Origin: Kiritimatiellia bacterium
GTDB taxonomy: Bacteria; Verrucomicrobiota; Kiritimatiellia; SLAD01
Assembly: GCA_007128275.1 (NCBI GenBank)
Contig: SKXR01000246.1
Coordinates: 1-24,503, forward strand
Direction of reading: 5' to 3'
DNA length: 24,503 nt
The notes beneath the pieces are model-generated. The model saw only the letters and a program-made list of their open reading frames with translations, was not told the DNA's origin and searched no databases. The position numbers and the translations under genes were made by a program. Shown here one piece after another: positions 21,227 through 24,503 of this stretch; the first letter of the stretch is position 1, and every line of letters begins with the position of its first letter.

Positions 21227-23089
21227 TCACTTCGCCATTTCACCCCACGCCGGCGGGGCGATCTGCAGTTCCCAATCGTCCAGTTCCGAGCGGTTGATGG
21301 CGTCGTATTGGTCCGCGACGTCGGACCAGGGACGGAGCGCGACGGTGATCTCCTCGCCGATCCGCAGGCGGGCGGCGCGGGTCCATTCGTTGTCGGTCAT
21401 GCTGTGCATGTAGACGACGGCTTCGCCGTCGTCTATGTCAACCAGATGAATGGAAACGATGTGGTCCCGGTACGGGACGGTACCGGGCCGGGGGACTAAT
21501 GAGACGGCTTGAACAACACCGGTTACGGTGAGCGTTTCTCCGGGGGCGGGGACCACGAATTGGGTGTCGGGAGGTTCTTGCAATTCAAGCGGGATGATGC
21601 GCCAGTCGCCGACGGCCAATTCGCGTGCGGCGAATTGCCAGATGACGATTCTTTTTCCGGCAAGCCGGTCGTGTCCGCGCGCCAGTTCGCGGCTGAGCAT
21701 GTCGCGCGTGGCGAACGCGCCGCTGTCGTTGCGGACCAGGCGATCGATCGGCGCGCCCAGATGAAAGCTGAGTTGTTCAATAAATCCGGCGGATTCGCCC
21801 CAGCCCATGGGTTCGAGGGAATAGATGTTGCTGAAACTGTCGCCGAGCACGAGTACCTCGGCGTCTTCGGAAGCCCGCCAGAATTGGCCGTCATCGGTCA
21901 GTACCTGTTGGATCGTGACGGGTTCCGGCGGGAAGATGGTTTGATCCGCGGGCAGATCGAGCATGAGGGAGATATCGCCGAGCGCGGCGATTTGGACGGG
22001 TTGGCGGCGCAAAGAACCCACCCCGGCCTTCGGCCACCCCTCCGCAGGAGGGGAGGAACCCACCCCGGTCCCGCTGTCGCGGGACCACCCCTCCAAGGAG
22101 GGGAGGTCCGTTGGTGTGGCGGTCTCTGGTTGGGTATGGTTGCGCGTTCCGGCAAGGCCAACCGATGCTTCCTCTGGGGGTGGGTTGGGCGAACCGTCCA
22201 CGGCGGGCTGCGGCTCGGCGGGACGCCTCGCCCTACCACCCGAGATCAGGTCGGCCAATTTCACCGCCGCCGCCTCCATCGCTTCGGGGCGCCAGTGCGT
22301 GTCGGTGGCGAGGTACTGCGTGGTTCCGTCTTCCGTCTTCCGTTCCAACAGCAGGCCGGACGGATCGAAGACGATCACGCCTTCCGCTTCCAATTCCTCT
22401 ATGAAGGGTTGATACGAGGGATTGTGCAGTGCGCGGTCGTGCCCGGTGTAGCGCGCGGAGAATCGTTCCGGATGGATGGTGGGTTTGATGGGTGTGGGCA
22501 TGACGATCAGCGTGATCCCGCGTTCGTCGAGTTGGCGTTTGAAGTCGAGGATGGCCTTGCGCGGATCGGGTTGCGGCGCGGCGCGCCATTCCGTCCCGGA
22601 GGCCGCGCGTCGCGCGAGTTGGCGTTCGTCGAGGAAGCCGGGTCCCGTGAGGGAGTCCATGCCGGGACGATAAAAGAGCCAGCCGTCGCGACCGACATAG
22701 GCTTGCTCATTGCCGACGCCGAGACGGGAAGCCATGAACGACTGGACGGTTGGACGGATGATTTGTCCGGCGAGCGACGCATCTTCCAAGTCGTCCTCGT
22801 ACTCGTTGATCCGCCGCAGGAACACGCGGTTCGCGTCAATTACGCTGGACACGCGAAGACCCCGCTCCCGGATGGGTCGAAAGATTTCAGGCACGTGCCG
22901 CCACAGGTCCAACGATTGCATCGGTCGGTCGGCTTTCCATTCCTCGACATGCTGATGCAGCGGCACGGCATAGATGACGGCGAGGAAGATCAGGATAAGC
23001 GTCCACGCGGCGCCGGTCCGGACATCGGTGTGTCCGACTTCTTCCCACGCCATCTGTTCGCGCGACTGTTGTTGTTCGGTGACTTTCAT
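21227..23089 (-). CDS. AlgJ-like SGNH-type O-acetyltransferase partner with in-frame repeat insertion
   Basis: This 620-aa protein has one N-terminal membrane anchor (about 26-44) and an AlgX/AlgJ-like periplasmic domain: GRDGWLFYRPG (133-143), catalytic TDTHW (D263, H265) and the Ser nucleophile in LGDSFS (S418). The VIWQFAARE motif (about 482-490) follows, then an extra C-terminal beta-rich domain (about 500-620). In alginate-type systems AlgJ works with MBOAT AlgI to acetylate the exported polymer; the MBOAT gene lies directly upstream with a TGATG overlap. Residues about 284-360 are not family sequence but translated palindromic repeats (22010-22240), lying between the DTHW and GDS motifs. 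The catalytic residues are intact, so the protein may still fold. Confidence 0.9.
   Translation of the reverse strand: MKVTEQQQSREQMAWEEVGHTDVRTGAAWTLILIFLAVIYAVPLHQHVEEWKADRPMQSLDLWRHVPEIFRPIRERGLRVSSVIDANRVFLRRINEYEDDLEDASLAGQIIRPTVQSFMASRLGVGNEQAYVGRDGWLFYRPGMDSLTGPGFLDERQLARRAASGTEWRAAPQPDPRKAILDFKRQLDERGITLIVMPTPIKPTIHPERFSARYTGHDRALHNPSYQPFIEELEAEGVIVFDPSGLLLERKTEDGTTQYLATDTHWRPEAMEAAAVKLADLISGGRARRPAEPQPAVDGSPNPPPEEASVGLAGTRNHTQPETATPTDLPSLEGWSRDSGTGVGSSPPAEGWPKAGVGSLRRQPVQIAALGDISLMLDLPADQTIFPPEPVTIQQVLTDDGQFWRASEDAEVLVLGDSFSNIYSLEPMGWGESAGFIEQLSFHLGAPIDRLVRNDSGAFATRDMLSRELARGHDRLAGKRIVIWQFAARELAVGDWRIIPLELQEPPDTQFVVPAPGETLTVTGVVQAVSLVPRPGTVPYRDHIVSIHLVDIDDGEAVVYMHSMTDNEWTRAARLRIGEEITVALRPWSDVADQYDAINRSELDDWELQIAPPAWGEMAK
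22010..22240 (-). repeat. Mosaic of palindromic repeats inserted in frame in the AlgJ-like gene
   Basis: Two GGGGTGGG-family elements lie side by side. One (about 22017-22057) has hairpins GGCCTTCGGCC and CCCCTCCGCAGGAGGGG. The other (about 22057-22107) has GGTCCCGCTGTCGCGGGACC and CCCCTCCAAGGAGGGG. A further GC-rich imperfect palindrome (GGCTCGGCGGGACGCCTCGCC) is at about 22213-22233. The stretch encodes a Pro/Gly/Ser-rich linker of about 77 residues, without a stop or frameshift. The same family occurs outside genes at 3921-3959 and 12394-12430. Confidence 0.8.
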
Positions 23090-24503
23090 CAGAAAATAAA
23101 ATAGATGAACGGGTTATAGGCTTGTGTGGCCAGGACAAGGACGGAGAGCAGGAACAGCAACGCGGCGACGGCGATTTTCCACCGGGGCAACGAGCGCGAC
23201 CAATCCCACGTTTGCGGGGCGCCCCAGGTGATCACCGCGGCGATAATGAACGTCATGACGTAGTACGGCTGATACAGTAAACCGCCGAGCAGCGCCGCCG
23301 ATTCCGTCGGCGCAACGAGCCCGAACATCGCGCCGAGATAGGCGAGGGCGGACGGCAAGTCGGCGGCGCGGAAGAAGACCCAGGCAATCAGGACGATGAA
23401 GAAGGTGCAGGCGATCCGCAACGCGTCCGGCAGTCGGCGATAGAGAGAATCTTTGCCTTGCACCCGTTCGATCCCGAGCAGAAGCCCATGAATGCCGCCC
23501 CAGATCACAAAATTCCAGGATGCGCCGTGCCAAAGTCCGCCCAGCAGCATGACCAGCGCGAGGTTGACGCCTGTTCGGAGCGATCCTTTCTTGTTTCCGC
23601 CGAGCGGGATGTAGAGGTAATCGCGGAGCCATGACGAGAGCGAGATGTGCCATCTGCGCCAGAATTCCGTGATGGATTTGGCGTGGTAAGGCGAGTCGAA
23701 GTTCTTCGGGAACACGAATCCGAGCATCAGGCCGAGTCCGATCGCCATGTCGGAATAGGCGCTGAAATCGAAATAGATTTGGAACGCGTAAGCAATCACG
23801 CCATACCACGCGTCGACCACGCCAATGGAGCCGGCGTCGAACGCCACGTCGGCCACTTTCCCGCACGGGTTCGCAATCAGGATTTTCTTTGCGAGCCCGA
23901 CGCATATGAAGGCCGCGCCGCGCGCGAATTTCGCCAGGGTGTGCGTGCGTTGGCGCAATTGTTCGGAGACTTCGGAAAAGCGGATGATGGGTCCCGCGAC
24001 GAGTTGGGGAAACATGGAGACGTAGCAGGCGAAATCGATGAAATTACGGAGGGCGCGCGCGTGGCCTCGATACACGTCGATGGTGTAACTCATCGACTGG
24101 AACGTGTAGAAGCTGATGCCGAGGGGGAGGGTGATGCGCAAGGCCAAATCGAGTTCCAGGCCCGGCAGGCCGATGGCATTGACGAGGACGTCGTAGTTTT
24201 CGACGGCGAAATTGAAGTACTTGAAGAAGCCGAGGAGGGAGAGGTTGGAGATGATGGAGATCGTTACGGCCGCTCGCTGGGCGCGCGAACGCGGCGTGCC
24301 GGGTTCCAGCGGGGCCACGTCGTATCGCCCGTCGAACGGCGTATGGCGGGCGATGACCAAGCCGCAGATGTAATCCACGACGGTGGAGAAGAGCAGGAGG
24401 ATGATGAACGCCGGATTGGCCCAGCCGTAGAAGCCGTAGCTGAGGAGGGTCAGCAAGAAATGTTTGCCGCGGCGCGGCACGACGTAATACAGCAGGAGCG
24501 CCG
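23089..24503 (-). CDS. MBOAT-family O-acyltransferase (AlgI-like), 5' end beyond the window
   Basis: This multi-pass membrane protein of the MBOAT family would move acetyl groups across the membrane for polysaccharide O-acetylation. Diagnostic stretches include SYGFYGWANP near the start, LPLGISFYTFQSMSYTIDVY, FPQLVAGPI, WRRWHISLSSWLRDYLYIPL and GGLWHGASWNF with the catalytic His. The first in-frame start in the window is a GTG at 24480, but the codons to the right of it continue the family's usual N-terminal helix (ALLLYYVVPRRG). The gene therefore runs off the right edge, and only some tens of residues should be missing. Its stop overlaps the AlgJ-like start (TGATG), indicating a translationally coupled acetylation pair. 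Confidence 0.95.
   Translation of the reverse strand, partial: ALLLYYVVPRRGKHFLLTLLSYGFYGWANPAFIILLLFSTVVDYICGLVIARHTPFDGRYDVAPLEPGTPRSRAQRAAVTISIISNLSLLGFFKYFNFAVENYDVLVNAIGLPGLELDLALRITLPLGISFYTFQSMSYTIDVYRGHARALRNFIDFACYVSMFPQLVAGPIIRFSEVSEQLRQRTHTLAKFARGAAFICVGLAKKILIANPCGKVADVAFDAGSIGVVDAWYGVIAYAFQIYFDFSAYSDMAIGLGLMLGFVFPKNFDSPYHAKSITEFWRRWHISLSSWLRDYLYIPLGGNKKGSLRTGVNLALVMLLGGLWHGASWNFVIWGGIHGLLLGIERVQGKDSLYRRLPDALRIACTFFIVLIAWVFFRAADLPSALAYLGAMFGLVAPTESAALLGGLLYQPYYVMTFIIAAVITWGAPQTWDWSRSLPRWKIAVAALLFLLSVLVLATQAYNPFIYFIF

Noticed and set aside
21509..23104. Plus-strand ORF of 531 codons
   Set aside because: It is antisense to the AlgJ-like gene, which has clear catalytic motifs. The plus-strand translation is low in family-like features.
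24478..24480. GTG as the true start of the MBOAT gene
   Set aside because: The frame stays open to the window edge and encodes the usual hydrophobic N-terminal residues of the family, so the gene is cut by the edge.

Overview
The window is GC-rich, densely coded bacterial DNA carrying a surface-polysaccharide locus. The outer-membrane beta-barrel gene points to a diderm. The C-terminal SHD1-like module on a secreted glycosidase, the many palindromic intergenic repeats and the clustered polysaccharide genes suggest the Planctomycetes-Verrucomicrobia-Kiritimatiellota group. That lineage is an inference; there is no rRNA or marker gene to confirm it.

Left part, minus strand (299-11263). Transcription runs leftward from a good promoter at 11271-11300 through a SAM methyltransferase, an NAD-dependent sugar epimerase/dehydratase and a large membrane protein, all joined by 4-bp ATGA overlaps. 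A 317-bp repeat cluster and a paralogous membrane protein follow. Next comes an ABC export operon with its own promoter (3830-3858): Wzm permease, Wzt ATPase with a carbohydrate-binding tail, a small coiled-coil protein and a GT4 glycosyltransferase. This is the layout of ABC-transporter-dependent O-antigen/polysaccharide export. The two membrane proteins look like GT-C-fold, YfhO-like enzymes that would act on the outer face of the membrane.

Middle part, plus strand (11572-15599). It holds an orphan PHP/amidohydrolase-like protein behind three evenly spaced palindromes, a second GT4 glycosyltransferase, a second SAM methyltransferase and an outer-membrane beta-barrel protein.

Right part (15715-24503). 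A secreted AlgX/AlgJ-like SGNH protein (minus) is divergent from a secreted GH13 branching-enzyme/amylase-like protein (plus). A VapBC-type toxin-antitoxin pair with a perfect operator palindrome follows, then a remnant of an AlgJ-like gene and an FkbM-family methyltransferase. At the right edge an MBOAT (AlgI-like) O-acyltransferase overlaps an AlgJ-like SGNH gene. Together these predict a glycan that is polymerised, methylated, exported and O-acetylated.

At least three families of palindromic repeats are scattered through the locus. The most unusual observation is that a roughly 230-bp mosaic of these repeats sits in frame inside the AlgJ-like gene. A second is a 133-bp MITE-like element whose terminal repeat supplies the stop codon of a membrane-protein gene. 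No tRNA, rRNA, CRISPR array or transposase gene was seen.
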